Assembly (NCBI RefSeq): GCF_014490035.1
Contig: NZ_CP061008.1
Coordinates: forward strand, 3,162,001-3,226,000
Source of the DNA: Achromobacter xylosoxidans
GTDB taxonomy: Bacteria > Pseudomonadota > Gammaproteobacteria > Burkholderiales > Burkholderiaceae_B
Direction of reading: 5' to 3'
DNA length: 64,000 bases
Shown: positions 16,234 through 25,619 of the stretch, in pieces
Position numbering within the stretch: the first letter of the stretch is position 1
Layout of the letters: the number at the start of each line of letters is the position of its first letter
Position numbers and translations under genes: made by a program
The notes under the pieces: generated by a model
Told to the model about the DNA's origin: nothing
Database searches by the model: none
Seen by the model: the letters and a program-made list of their open reading frames with translations, nothing else

Positions 16234-17211
16234 ATGCGCAAGCGGCGTGTCGCGGCGCTGGCGGCCATTGCGTTGCCGGGCTTCATCTACGTCAACAACG
16301 CTGACTGGTCGGCGTCCGATCCCGGCGCGCGGGCGACGCTGCTCGCGCATCGCGGCATCGCGCAACGCTACGACACGGCGGGCATGGAGCGGGACACCTG
16401 CACCGCGAGCCGCATCGTCGAACCCACGCACGGCTATCTGGAAAACACCATCGCCTCCATGCGCGCCAGCTTCGAGGCCGGCGCGGACATCGTCGAGATC
16501 GACGTCCATCCCACCACCGACGGCCAGTTCGCCGTGTTCCACGACTGGACGGTCGATTGCCGCACCGAGGGCCGCGGCGCGACGCGCGAGCACACGATGG
16601 CCGAACTCAAGGCGCTGGACATCGGCTATGGCTACACCGCGGATGGCGGCAAGACCTTTCCGTTCCGCGGGCGCGGCGTGGGCCTGATGCCCACGCTGTC
16701 CGAAGTGCTGCAGGCGTTTCCGCGCCAGCGCTTTCTCATCAACGTCAAGAGCCGCGACGCGGAGGAAGGCGCGGCGTTGGCGGCGGTGCTCAACGGCTTG
16801 CCGCCGGCCAGGCGCGCCGATTTCATGGTGTACGGAGGCGAGGAGCCGGTAGGCCGGCTGCGCGAGTTGGCGCCGGGCGTGCGCACGCTGACGCGCGCGG
16901 ATCTGAAATCCTGCCTGTTGGGTTATGCGGCGGCGGGCTGGACGGGCCATGTGCCGCAAGTCTGCCGCGGCATGGCGCTGACAGTGCCGGTGAATGTCGC
17001 GCCCTGGCTGTGGGGCTGGCCCGGCCGCTTCCTGGACCGCATGGAGGCGGCGGGCAGCAGCGTGTTCCTGCTCGGTCCTTACGCCGGCGATGGCCATTCC
17101 ACGGGCATCGACACGCCCGAGGACATACGCCGCGTGCCGGCGGGATACGCGGGCGGGATCTGGACCAACGAAATCGAAGCCGTGGCGCGCGCGTTCAAGC
17201 GCGGGCCATGA
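16234..17211 (+). CDS. Glycerophosphodiester phosphodiesterase family protein
   Basis: A 325-residue TIM-barrel phosphodiesterase. LLAHRGIAQRY carries the catalytic His-Arg; ENTIASMRASFEAGADIVEIDVHPTTDG supplies the metal-binding Glu and Asp; the second catalytic His is in VFHDW. An N-terminal hydrophobic segment (residues 6-20) suggests export or membrane anchoring. It differs from GlpQ/UgpQ in a longer middle region and a DLKSCLLGYAAAGW segment. Glycerophosphodiesters are the family substrate, but a distinct phosphodiester cannot be excluded. ATG 16234 starts 12 nt after the MAPEG gene, so the two are probably co-transcribed. Confidence 0.83.
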   Translation: MRKRRVAALAAIALPGFIYVNNADWSASDPGARATLLAHRGIAQRYDTAGMERDTCTASRIVEPTHGYLENTIASMRASFEAGADIVEIDVHPTTDGQFAVFHDWTVDCRTEGRGATREHTMAELKALDIGYGYTADGGKTFPFRGRGVGLMPTLSEVLQAFPRQRFLINVKSRDAEEGAALAAVLNGLPPARRADFMVYGGEEPVGRLRELAPGVRTLTRADLKSCLLGYAAAGWTGHVPQVCRGMALTVPVNVAPWLWGWPGRFLDRMEAAGSSVFLLGPYAGDGHSTGIDTPEDIRRVPAGYAGGIWTNEIEAVARAFKRGP

Positions 17212-17217
17212 AAGCCG

Positions 17218-17652
17218 TTACTTCCATTCGAACACGGCGCGCGCGGTACCGGTGTTTTGCACCGCGACGTTGCGGTTCTGCGCCTGGCCGTTGTAGGTGG
17301 CCGAGATCTTGTAGTTGCCGGCCGGCAGCTTGACCAGCATGTACGGGCCTTCGGCAGTGGTTTGCAGCACGGACTTGCCATGCGCATCGCTGATGGTGAC
17401 GGAGACATTTGCAACGTAGTCCGCCTGGCCGTCGCGTTGCGCCGCGAACGTCAGCGCCAGCGGATAGTCCTTGGCTGCGGCCTTCATGGCTTCGGATTCG
17501 TCCAGCCCGATGCCGCCGCTGACATACTGCACCGAACCCTGCTGCTGCACCGGCGGCATGCCCGCCTGGGCGGTGGACAGGATGCCGGCAAAGGCCATGC
17601 TGCCCAGCGCCATCGCGGCGGCCATGGTGCAGCGTTCTATACGCTTGTTCAT
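17218..17652 (-). CDS. Secreted carboxypeptidase-regulatory-like (Ig-fold) protein
   Basis: A 144-residue protein with a clear signal peptide (charged MNKRIER, hydrophobic core, cleavage near AQAG at about residue 31). The mature part has a beta-sandwich pattern ending LVKLPAGNYKISATYNGQAQNRNVAVQ, typical of carboxypeptidase-regulatory-like domains. It is probably periplasmic; function is unknown. The ATG at 17652 has an AGGAGAGTCTC ribosome-binding site. It is convergent with the GDPD gene, 6 bp away, and monocistronic as far as can be seen. Confidence 0.75.
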   Translation of the reverse strand: MNKRIERCTMAAAMALGSMAFAGILSTAQAGMPPVQQQGSVQYVSGGIGLDESEAMKAAAKDYPLALTFAAQRDGQADYVANVSVTISDAHGKSVLQTTAEGPYMLVKLPAGNYKISATYNGQAQNRNVAVQNTGTARAVFEWK

Positions 17653-17771
17653 GAGACTCTCCTGGATAGGACGATCTGCGCGGTTTTGTACGCGCATGAA
17701 CATTTCGACCCGCATGCCGGCGCGGAGTTCGCGCCGGCGGGTCTCCGATATCAACCGATTGTTTCCGCAGC

Positions 17772-18560
17772 CTAGGTAAGCGTACCGCGTGCCGCGCGCC
17801 AGGAAAATGTCAGCCGGCTTTCGCCGCTGACCGAGCCGTCCGGGGCGAAGCGCCTTTCATCCAGCTGTCCGGCGCCACCGTCGCGCAGCGCCAGTACGCT
17901 GGAACTGCGGGTGCCATAGTTCGGACTGACGATGAACGGGCTGCTCAATAGCCTTTCGCGATCCAGTGGCAGACCGGTGGCGGGCAGGTCGGCGTCGTCG
18001 GCGGGCTGGCGGTCTGCCAGCGCGGCCATCAGCGCGGGCAGGTCGGGCTGCGGCCCGCTGCGCAGCACGGCTTCGAAAGCCGCCTTGGTGCGCGCCAGCT
18101 TGGGCCAGGGCGTGTCCAGCAGATGGTTGGACAGGGCGTAGACGCCTGGAGCCAGGCGGCGCGGGCCGCCATCGCGGTTGCTGAGATACCAGGCTTCGCG
18201 CGCATCGCCCACGATCAGGTTGAAGCCGTTGTAGGCCTGGCCCTTGGCATGCACTTGCGCCAGGTAGTCGGCCGCGGAGGCCGTGCCGCGCAGATAGTCT
18301 TCGACCAGCGCGCCGCGCGAAGGCGCGTTCTCGATGATCCGGCCCGGTTCGCGGAAGTTGGTGACCAGCGCATGGCGTCCGCCGGTCGTCGCGCCCATCC
18401 AGCTGCCGCCGGCCAGGCCGTCGCGGCCGGCGTAGACCTCGGGCGCATCGGGCCATTGCGCGGCGGGCAAGGTGGGGCGTTGGTGGAATTCATCGCGGTT
18501 GGCGGCGATCAGGACGGGGATGCCCGGCAGGGCGTGCAGGGCCAGTACGGCAAGACACAT
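17772..18560 (-). CDS. NRDE/TANGO2-family protein
   Basis: A 262-residue protein with the eponymous NRDE tetrapeptide at residues 21-24 (IAANRDEFHQRP) after an N-terminal MCLAVLAL in which Cys2 sits at the position of an Ntn-type nucleophile. GGSWMGATTGGRHALVTNFR and GFNLIVGD are further family blocks. Eukaryotic TANGO2 has been linked to haem and lipid handling; the bacterial role is unsettled. It lies 3 bp downstream of a FUSC gene on the same strand, so co-transcription is likely. Confidence 0.85.
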   Translation of the reverse strand: MCLAVLALHALPGIPVLIAANRDEFHQRPTLPAAQWPDAPEVYAGRDGLAGGSWMGATTGGRHALVTNFREPGRIIENAPSRGALVEDYLRGTASAADYLAQVHAKGQAYNGFNLIVGDAREAWYLSNRDGGPRRLAPGVYALSNHLLDTPWPKLARTKAAFEAVLRSGPQPDLPALMAALADRQPADDADLPATGLPLDRERLLSSPFIVSPNYGTRSSSVLALRDGGAGQLDERRFAPDGSVSGESRLTFSWRAARGTLT

Positions 18561-18563
18561 GGT

Positions 18564-20543
18564 TCAGACCTGGTTGGCGGGTTTGTCGGGAATGGCTTTG
18601 CCTGGCGCAGCCGCGAAATCCGGGCCGGCCAGCGCGGCGCGCAAGGCTTCGATCTGGGCGGCCACGTCGCGCAGCGCCGGCGCGGGCGACGCGATGGCGG
18701 CGGCCGGCATGGCCGCGCCTTGCGCAACAGCGGCGCTCATCTGGTGCAGGCTGGCCGCCAGTTGCGCCAGCTCCGCGGCGCTGGGCGCCGGCTGGTCGGC
18801 GGGCAGCGACCAGGCGGTGTCGGAAATGGCATTGGCCACGCGCTCCAGCGCGACCTCCACCGGCCACCAGGCGAGCGCGCGGCGGCTGACCAGGCGCGGT
18901 TCCGACAGCCCGCGCTGCAAGGCGATGCGCAGGTCGGACAGGCGCGCGTAGGCGCTGGCGCGCAGGTCGTGGCGGCTGGTGGGATCGGCCTGGAACACGG
19001 TGTTCAGGTAGGCGGCCAGCGTGTCCATGGCGGCGGCGACGGTGTGGTCCAGGTTGCTGCGCTCGATCCGTATCCACGGCAGGTAGCCCACCAGCAGCAC
19101 GATGCCCGCGGCCACGGCCACATCGATCAGGCGCGCCAGCGCGATGGGCCAGCTGCCTGGTTGCAGCGCGCCGATCAGCAGCATCAGGATGGGCAGCAGG
19201 ATGGCCGAGAACAAGCCGTAGTTGCGCCGCACCGACCAGGGCAGCAGGGACGCCAGCCCGGCCACCGTGAGCAGGCTGACGATGCCGTTGCGGTCCAGCG
19301 CCAGCACGGTCGCGCTGATCGCCACGCCGACCACGCTGCCCGCGCAGCTTTGCAGCGCCCGCGCGAACACCGAGCCGAAGTTGGGTTTGAACACCACCAC
19401 CACGATCAGCGGCACCCAGTAGGAGCGCGGCAGCGAGAACGCCATGGACACGGCCTCGGCGGCGATCAGGCACAGCCCCAGCCGCACCAGATAGCGCACG
19501 GTGGTCGGCCCCGGCCGGTAGGTGCGCGCCAGCACGCGCCAGGGCGTGCGCGGCCGCGCGGGGGGCAGGCCGGCAAAGGCGTCGGCCTCGGATAGCGTGG
19601 CGCCGTCCAGCAGGGGCTGCACCTGGGCCAGCGCGTCGGCCAAGGGTGCCATGTCCGCCTGGCGCAAGGCCGCGATGTCCTCGCGCGGGTCCGGCGTCGC
19701 ATCGTTCTCCACGCGGTCGGCCAACCGGTTCATGACGCGTGCGCAATCGTGCGGCAGCACCCGGCCGGCGCGGGCCAGCTCCAGCGCGGTATTGGTCAGC
19801 GGCGTACAGGCTTGCAGCTGCGCCGCCAGCCGCGCCAGCCGGGGGGAGGGGCCGGCCGCGCCGCGGCGGGCAGCCAGCACGGTGTCGTAGGCGGTGGTCA
19901 TGGCCGCTTCCATGTCGCGCCGCGCGCTCATGGTGTGCGAGGTGCCGATGGCGGCGAACATGGCGGCCAGTTTGCGGTAGGCCATGGCGACGGCGGCGCG
20001 TTCGGGCGCTATCGGGTTGACCACCCAGCCCGTCAGCGTCAGCGCCAGCCCGAACAGGCCACCGGCTCCCACCAGCACGGAAGGCAGCCAGGACGGCAGG
20101 TTGGAAGTCAGGCTGGCGCCGACGATGACGTAGGTGGCGAATTGCAGCGTGGAAACAGCGGCGATGTTGTTGAAGGTGCCGACCAGGCTGGCCGCCAGCA
20201 CCAGCAGCGTCATGGCCGCGGAGGTCCATAGCCCGTGTCCGGCAATCATCGTGCCGAGGAAGTACCCAAACGCGCCGCCGAACACGGTGGCGCCGATGGA
20301 CAGCGCGCGGTTGCGGTAAGGGCCGCCATTGTCGCCGGTGATGGCGGGCAGCGCGCCCAGCGCGACCAGGGCCGCCGCCGCGCTCTGGTCCAGCGCGAGT
20401 CCGACCGTCGAAGGCAAGCCGATGGCCAGGGCGGCACGCAGCGCCACCCAGCGGCTGACGGGCGAAGGCTCCATGTGCGCCAGGCTCATCAGCCAACGCA
20501 TGTTGGCGTTGCGCGCGGCATGTTTCAGCGAGGAACGGAACAC
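18564..20543 (-). CDS. FUSC-family membrane protein
   Basis: A 659-residue inner-membrane protein with two transmembrane blocks (roughly residues 35-185 and 350-495) and a C-terminal cytoplasmic region, as in FUSC/YccS-type transporters. The second block contains PRSYWVPLIVVVVFKPNFGSV, the classic FUSC motif. It starts with GTG 20543, preceded by CGAGGCTGCC. Unlike the AaeB-like gene it has no fusion-protein or outer-membrane partner, so its transport role is unclear. It is probably co-transcribed with the NRDE gene. Confidence 0.85.
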   Translation of the reverse strand: MFRSSLKHAARNANMRWLMSLAHMEPSPVSRWVALRAALAIGLPSTVGLALDQSAAAALVALGALPAITGDNGGPYRNRALSIGATVFGGAFGYFLGTMIAGHGLWTSAAMTLLVLAASLVGTFNNIAAVSTLQFATYVIVGASLTSNLPSWLPSVLVGAGGLFGLALTLTGWVVNPIAPERAAVAMAYRKLAAMFAAIGTSHTMSARRDMEAAMTTAYDTVLAARRGAAGPSPRLARLAAQLQACTPLTNTALELARAGRVLPHDCARVMNRLADRVENDATPDPREDIAALRQADMAPLADALAQVQPLLDGATLSEADAFAGLPPARPRTPWRVLARTYRPGPTTVRYLVRLGLCLIAAEAVSMAFSLPRSYWVPLIVVVVFKPNFGSVFARALQSCAGSVVGVAISATVLALDRNGIVSLLTVAGLASLLPWSVRRNYGLFSAILLPILMLLIGALQPGSWPIALARLIDVAVAAGIVLLVGYLPWIRIERSNLDHTVAAAMDTLAAYLNTVFQADPTSRHDLRASAYARLSDLRIALQRGLSEPRLVSRRALAWWPVEVALERVANAISDTAWSLPADQPAPSAAELAQLAASLHQMSAAVAQGAAMPAAAIASPAPALRDVAAQIEALRAALAGPDFAAAPGKAIPDKPANQV

Positions 20544-20568
20544 GGCAGCCTCGTGGCGCGGCCCGGAG

Positions 20569-21051
20569 TCAGGCCTTGATCAGCGGCGCCTCGTCGGGCG
20601 CGGCCAGCCGGAAGTAATCTTCCGTGTTCAGGAGGATGGAGGCGTCCAGGCGGCCGGCATTGAACACGATTTCATCGTGGCGCTGGCGCAGGCTGGGATC
20701 CACCAGCAGGTGCAGGTCGGGATTGAAAGTGAAGGGCGGGATGGCGCCGATCTCGCAGCCGGTGAGTTCGCGCGCCAGGTCCTGCGACGCCAGCGACGCC
20801 TTTTTGCCGCCGGCCGCGCGTGCGATTGCGTCCAGGTCGGCCTGCTTGTCGGCCGGGAACACGGCCAGCACATTGCGGCGCTGGTTGGAGGATATCTTGA
20901 CGCGGCAGACCAGCGCCTTGGCGCCCTGGCTGACCTCGGTGCCGCGAATCGCCGCGACTTCGACGGAGCGGCCGGCTGCGGCGTGTTCAATCAGGCGGTA
21001 GCGGGCCTGGTTCTGGGCAAGCAGGGCTTGCAGGCGTTCGAAGACTTCCAT
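20569..21051 (-). CDS. YbaK/ProX-type aminoacyl-tRNA deacylase
   Basis: A 160-residue editing-domain protein. RGTEVSQGAKALVCRV and the KKASLAS block with the preceding VLAVFPADKQAD match the YbaK/EbsC fold, including the Lys that positions the aminoacyl ester. GCEIGAIPPF and LLVDPSL are the usual later motifs. It probably hydrolyses misacylated tRNA in trans; which tRNA cannot be judged from sequence. ATG 21051 is the only reasonable start. It lies 25 bp upstream of the FUSC gene, so the three minus-strand genes may form one transcript. Confidence 0.85.
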   Translation of the reverse strand: MEVFERLQALLAQNQARYRLIEHAAAGRSVEVAAIRGTEVSQGAKALVCRVKISSNQRRNVLAVFPADKQADLDAIARAAGGKKASLASQDLARELTGCEIGAIPPFTFNPDLHLLVDPSLRQRHDEIVFNAGRLDASILLNTEDYFRLAAPDEAPLIKA

Positions 21052-21169
21052 GTCGGGGCGCGTAGATCGGGATGTGGCGGGAGCAGGCCGGGAGTCGGCC
21101 TCGTACGCCGCATGATACGCCCGCCGCGCAGCGCCGCGGCGGCGCGTGCGCCGATCGCGGCCAGCCGCC

Positions 21170-21892
21170 TCAGATTTCTCCGGTAAAGGCGTAACCCCAG
21201 CCCCAGACGGTGCGGATCGGGAGCTCCAGGTTCAGGTCCTGGGCCTTGCGGCGCAGGCGGCTGACCAGCACGTCGGTGCGCCGCATCGATTCGTGGCCGC
21301 CATGCGAGTCCGTGATGGCCGCGTCGGCGCGCGGCAGGCGCTTGTCGGCGGAAGCCGTCAGCTTGAGCAGGAATTCGCGCTCGGCCAGCGTCAGGGCCAG
21401 GCGTTTGCCTTGCGGGCTGACCAGCGTCCAGGCCGCGTCGTGGAATTGCCATTTGGCCATCGCTTCGCCTGCCGGCGCCGGTTGCGCCGGGCGCGGCTCG
21501 GCATCTGCGGCGCGCCGGCCGGCCGCGGGTATGCGCCGCACCAGCGCCTGCAGCGCGGCGGCGATTTCCGTTGCGCCCGCGTCTGGCGGCAGGCAGACGT
21601 CGGCGCCGCAATGGAGCCCGAGTATGCGGCTTTCAGGGGAGTCGAAGTTGGATATGGCGACGATGCCCGCGGTGGTGTCCAGGGCGCGCAGGCCGGCCAC
21701 GGCCATGCAGAGATCGGAAAGTTCGGTTTCCATCACCAGCAAAGGGGTGCGGCGGGCCTGAAACAGGCGGAACAGGCTGTTGGAGTCTTCGCACAGCCGG
21801 GGCGAGAAACCCATTTCCGTCAGCGCGGCGCCGCGGTGCGCGCGCACGCCGGGATCGGGCGAGAAGACGATCAGGTCTAGTAGGTCATTCAT
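21170..21892 (-). CDS. Response-regulator-like protein with OmpR-type DNA-binding domain, no phosphoacceptor Asp
   Basis: A 240-residue protein: a receiver-like domain (about 1-120), a linker rich in Ala and Pro, and a winged helix (about 145-240) with LTLAEREFLLKL, MRRTDVLVSRLRRK and the C-terminal IRTVWGWGYAFTGEI that define OmpR/PhoB domains. In the receiver, the position of the phosphorylated Asp holds Glu55 (LLVMETELSD) and the acidic pair near the N-terminus is reduced to a single Asp. It therefore cannot be phosphorylated in the usual way. ATG 21892 (MNDLLDLIVF) was preferred over upstream frame. No histidine kinase is adjacent. Target genes unknown. Confidence 0.82.
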   Translation of the reverse strand: MNDLLDLIVFSPDPGVRAHRGAALTEMGFSPRLCEDSNSLFRLFQARRTPLLVMETELSDLCMAVAGLRALDTTAGIVAISNFDSPESRILGLHCGADVCLPPDAGATEIAAALQALVRRIPAAGRRAADAEPRPAQPAPAGEAMAKWQFHDAAWTLVSPQGKRLALTLAEREFLLKLTASADKRLPRADAAITDSHGGHESMRRTDVLVSRLRRKAQDLNLELPIRTVWGWGYAFTGEI

Positions 21893-22023
21893 GAATCGTT
21901 GTGATCTGTGCAGCATGGGCGCATGCATGATGCATCGGATACAGCGATTTCCTAAACCTCGCACAACGCCACTTTATGACCCGAATTCTCGGGCATGGTT
22001 ACGGGAGGCGTGTCGCAGCACCG

Positions 22024-23505
22024 TTATGGTGCGTCGGCGGGCGTTTCGTTCCACCAGCCGCCGCCCAGCGCCTGCAGCAAGGCAGCGGTGTCGGCGTGGC
22101 GCGCCGCGTCCGCCGCGGTGCGCGCAATCCGTGTCTGCAACAGTTGGCGCTGGCTGTCCAGCAGGCTCAGGTGGCTGATGCCGCCGGCCTGGTAGCGGCC
22201 TTGCGCGATGCGTTCGGCTTCATCTGCGCGGCGCCATGCCTCGTCGCTGGCCAGGTAGGCGTCGCCGTCGGTCTGTACGGCGCGCAAGGCGTCGGCGACC
22301 TGCCGGAAGCCCTCCAACACTGTTTGACGGTAGCCGGCCGCGGCCGCATCGTAGGCGGCCTCGGCCGAGCGCGTGCGCGCGCGCAGCTCGCCGCCGTGGA
22401 ACAGCGGCTGGACCAGTCCCAGGCCCAGGCTCCAGACGTTCAGGCCATTGGACAGGTCGCCTATGCGGGTGCGTTGCGAGCCGAAGCTGGCGGTCAGGGT
22501 GAACTGGGGATACTGGTTGGCGACGGCCACGCCGACATTGGCCGAGGCCTGATGCCAGAGCGCTTCCGCGGCCAGGATGTCGGGCCGCTGGCGGGTCAGC
22601 GCCGACGGCACGCCGGTGGGCACGTCGGCGGGCAGCGTCAGGTCGGCCAGCCGCAGGGGCGCGGATCGCAGTTCGGCCGGCGCCAGGCCCAGGTAAGCGG
22701 CCAGTTGATGCGTGGCCTGCGCCAGCTGGTATTCCAGCGGCGGCAGCGTGGCCCGGGTCTGCGCGACCAGCAGCTCCTGATTGCGCAGATCGGCTTCGGA
22801 CACGCCGCCCGCCTGTTGGCGCTGGCGCATGATGTCCTGCTGCCGCTCCTGCGCCGCAAGCAGCGCCCGCGTGTCGGTCAGGCGTTCGCTCAGGTCGGCC
22901 TGGCGGATGGCGGCGGTGACCACGTTGGCGGCCAACGACATGCGTGCGGCCTGCAGCTCATGCGCCTGGTAGTCCGCCTGCGCGCCCAGGCCTTCCAGCG
23001 CGCGGCGGTTGCCGCCGAATACGTCCAGCGTGTAGGACACGTCGATGGACGCGTTGTAGAGCGTGAAGGGCGGGGGCTGTTCGGCCACCGGCACGCCGAA
23101 GGCCGCGGGGTCCACCTTCTGCCGCGTTGCCGACAGGTTGCCATTGACCTGGGGCAGCATGCGGCCGCCGGTTTCGGCGTTCAGGTCTTCGTTTGCCTGA
23201 CGCAAGCGGGCGCGCGCCTGCTCCAACGTGGGACTGGCCCGCAGGGCCTGCCGCACCAGCTGGTCGAGCGCTTCGGAGCGGAACAGCTGCCACCATTGCG
23301 CAGGGATGTCGGCGCCTTCTTGCAGGCGTTGCGCGCCGATGGGCGCAGAAGCATCGCGGGGCGCGGCATAGGCGTCGACCTGCGGCGGCGCCGGGCGCTC
23401 GAAATCCGGCCCCACGGCGCAGCCCGCGAGCAGCGCGCACAGGACCAGCGCGGCCGGGCGCGGCGGCGCAGTGGGCGGGAGGGGCAAAGGCGTGGAGCGG
23501 GACAT
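22024..23505 (-). CDS. NodT-family outer-membrane efflux lipoprotein
   Basis: A 493-residue outer membrane factor with a lipoprotein signal (lipobox LAGC, near residue 29), the opening GPDFERP, two OEP repeats and an ALGGGWW ending. It closes the tetR-hlyD-ABC operon, 6 bp after the permease, and should provide its outer-membrane exit duct. ABC exporters of the YbhGFSR class usually borrow TolC, so a dedicated channel here is notable but common in betaproteobacteria. It is more closely linked to the ABC pump by position than the first NodT gene of this window. Confidence 0.87.
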   Translation of the reverse strand: MSRSTPLPLPPTAPPRPAALVLCALLAGCAVGPDFERPAPPQVDAYAAPRDASAPIGAQRLQEGADIPAQWWQLFRSEALDQLVRQALRASPTLEQARARLRQANEDLNAETGGRMLPQVNGNLSATRQKVDPAAFGVPVAEQPPPFTLYNASIDVSYTLDVFGGNRRALEGLGAQADYQAHELQAARMSLAANVVTAAIRQADLSERLTDTRALLAAQERQQDIMRQRQQAGGVSEADLRNQELLVAQTRATLPPLEYQLAQATHQLAAYLGLAPAELRSAPLRLADLTLPADVPTGVPSALTRQRPDILAAEALWHQASANVGVAVANQYPQFTLTASFGSQRTRIGDLSNGLNVWSLGLGLVQPLFHGGELRARTRSAEAAYDAAAAGYRQTVLEGFRQVADALRAVQTDGDAYLASDEAWRRADEAERIAQGRYQAGGISHLSLLDSQRQLLQTRIARTAADAARHADTAALLQALGGGWWNETPADAP

Positions 23506-23511
23506 GGCGGT

Positions 23512-24657
23512 TCAATCCAGGGTGCGGCGGTAGAACTTCACGGCGGCGGTCATGACGACCACGGTAAACACCAGCAGCGGCCAGATGCTGGGCCACAAGT
23601 CCCACCAGCCGTTGCCTTTGAGCAGGATGCCGCGGATCAGGCGGTTGAAATGCGTCAGCGGCAGCAGGTTGCCCAGGTACTGCGCCCACATCGGCATGCC
23701 CTGGAACGGGAACATGAAACCGGACAGCAGCATGTTGGGCAGGAAATAGAACATGGTCAGCTGCATGGCCTGCAACTGGTTCTGCGCCAACGACGACAGG
23801 GTGATGCCCACCGTCAGGTTGGCGGCCACGAACACCAGCGCCGACAGGTACACGGCCAGCAGCGACCCAAGGAACGGCACGTGGAAAACAAAGTGCGCGG
23901 CCAGCAGGATGATGCTGGACTGGATCAGGCCTATCGCGATGTACGGCACGATCTTGCCCGTCATCACTTCGAGGGGCCGTACCGGCATCGCCAGCAGGTT
24001 TTCCATCGTGCCGCGTTCGCGTTCGCGCGTCATGGCCAGGCCGGTCATCATCACCAGGGTCATGGTCAGGATCACGCCCATCAGGCCCGGCACCGTGTTG
24101 TATTGCGAGATCTGCTCTTCGTTGTAGAGCTGGTGCACCAGCACGTCGAAGGGCGGCTGGCCGCCCGCCAGGCTGGCCAGCGGTCCGGTCAAGTCCTTCT
24201 GCGCCACGGCCTGCGACAACTGCGTGGCCGCGCCTATGGCCAATCCGGTCGCCATGGGATCGGTGGCGTCGGCCTCGATCAGCAGCGCGGGGCGTTCGCC
24301 GCGCAGCAGCTTGCGGCTGAAGTCCGGCGGGATGGTCAGGACGAACAGCACGCGGCCCTGGGCCAGCGCCGTGCGTCCGGCTTCTTCGTTGTCCAGTTCC
24401 TCGATGATGTGAAAGTAGTCCGACGATTTCATCGCCGCGACGAAGCTGCGCGTGAACGGACTGTGGTCCGCGCTGATGACCGCGGTGGGCATCTGCTTCG
24501 GGTTCGTGTTGATGGCGTAGCCGAACAGCGCCAGCTGCATGATGGGCAGGCCCACGATCATGCCGAAGGTGATGCGGTCGCGGCGCAGCTGCAGGAACTC
24601 CTTGAGCACCATGCTCCACCAGCGCGACCAGGAAAAGCCTTGCAGATGGCGCATCAT
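23512..24657 (-). CDS. ABC-2 type exporter permease (YbhS/YbhR-like)
   Basis: A 381-residue inner-membrane permease of the ABC-2 class: one N-terminal helix (about 28-48), a large periplasmic domain (about 50-185), then five helices. The conserved MTGLAMTRERERGTMENLLAMPVRPLE block links the domains, and a C-terminal PLTHFNRLIRGI is typical. ATG 24657 overlaps the ATPase stop by 4 bp; a second ATG at 24654 is possible. YbhGFSR has two permeases, whereas only one is present here, so a homodimer is expected. Drug or solvent export is inferred. Confidence 0.87.
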   Translation of the reverse strand: MMRHLQGFSWSRWWSMVLKEFLQLRRDRITFGMIVGLPIMQLALFGYAINTNPKQMPTAVISADHSPFTRSFVAAMKSSDYFHIIEELDNEEAGRTALAQGRVLFVLTIPPDFSRKLLRGERPALLIEADATDPMATGLAIGAATQLSQAVAQKDLTGPLASLAGGQPPFDVLVHQLYNEEQISQYNTVPGLMGVILTMTLVMMTGLAMTRERERGTMENLLAMPVRPLEVMTGKIVPYIAIGLIQSSIILLAAHFVFHVPFLGSLLAVYLSALVFVAANLTVGITLSSLAQNQLQAMQLTMFYFLPNMLLSGFMFPFQGMPMWAQYLGNLLPLTHFNRLIRGILLKGNGWWDLWPSIWPLLVFTVVVMTAAVKFYRRTLD

Positions 24658-25619
24658 GGCGGGCTCGCGAAGTTGTCGGTGGAGCGCTTCATCAGATAGA
24701 TGAAGACGTCCTCCAGACTGGTGTCGATGGGCTCCAGGCTCAGGTCCTGGCCGGCGATGGCGTCCCTGAGCGTGCGTTCCAGCAAGGCCGCGTCGCGGCC
24801 GCTGATGTGCAGCGCGGAACCGAAGGCCACGGTCTGGTCCACGCCCGGCGCGTCGCGCAGGCGTTGCGCCAGCGGCACCAGGTTGTGCCCATGGATGGCC
24901 CAGGTGGTCAGGTGCTGCTCGGCGATGACGTCCTCGGCCGTGCCCTGCGTCAGCAGGCGGCCGTAGGAAATGTAGGCGAGCTTGTGGCAGCGCTCGGCTT
25001 CGTCCATGTAGTGCGTGCTGACCAGCACCGAGATGCCGCGCGCCGCCAGCTCATGCAGTTGCTCCCAGAAGTCGCGCCGCGCGGTCGGGTCCACGCCCGC
25101 CGTGGGTTCGTCCAGCAGCAGCAGCTTGGGCTGGTGCAGCAGGCAGGCCGCCAATGCCAGGCGCTGCTTCCAGCCGCCGGACAAGGAACCCGTCAATTGC
25201 TTGGCGCGGCTTTGCAGGCCCAGGTCTTCCAGCGCGCGCTCCACCGTTGCCTTGCGCTCGGGCATGCCGTACATGCGCGCCACGAAGTCCAGGTTCTCGC
25301 GGATGGTCAGGTCGTCCCAGTACGAGAACTTCTGCGTCATGTAGCCGACGTGCCGCTTGATCTGCGCGCTGTCGCGCAGGATGTCGTAGCCCAGGCAGGT
25401 GCCGCTGCCCGAGTCCGGCGTCAAGAGGCCGCACATCAGGCGGATGCAGGTGGTCTTGCCGCTGCCGTTGGGGCCGAGGAAGCCGAAGATCTCGCCTTCG
25501 CGCACCTGCAGCGACACGTCGTTGACGACGTGCTTGTTGCCAAAGCGTTTGTTCAGCCCGTGCACGTCGATGACGTACTGGCCGGCGGACGCTTCCTGAG
25601 TGGCGGCGGGCGCGCTCAT
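24654..25619 (-). CDS. ABC exporter ATP-binding protein
   Basis: A 321-residue ATPase with Walker A GPNGSGKTT, signature LSGGWKQR, Walker B LLLLDEPTAGVD and the H-loop His in STHYMDEAE. A C-terminal extension (about residues 240-321) is typical of the CcmA/YbhF group. It carries a single nucleotide-binding domain, whereas E. coli YbhF has two, so a homodimer is implied. The ATG at 25619 overlaps the hlyD stop by 4 bp; the frame is open upstream but only shadows hlyD. Confidence 0.9.
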   Translation of the reverse strand: MSAPAATQEASAGQYVIDVHGLNKRFGNKHVVNDVSLQVREGEIFGFLGPNGSGKTTCIRLMCGLLTPDSGSGTCLGYDILRDSAQIKRHVGYMTQKFSYWDDLTIRENLDFVARMYGMPERKATVERALEDLGLQSRAKQLTGSLSGGWKQRLALAACLLHQPKLLLLDEPTAGVDPTARRDFWEQLHELAARGISVLVSTHYMDEAERCHKLAYISYGRLLTQGTAEDVIAEQHLTTWAIHGHNLVPLAQRLRDAPGVDQTVAFGSALHISGRDAALLERTLRDAIAGQDLSLEPIDTSLEDVFIYLMKRSTDNFASPP

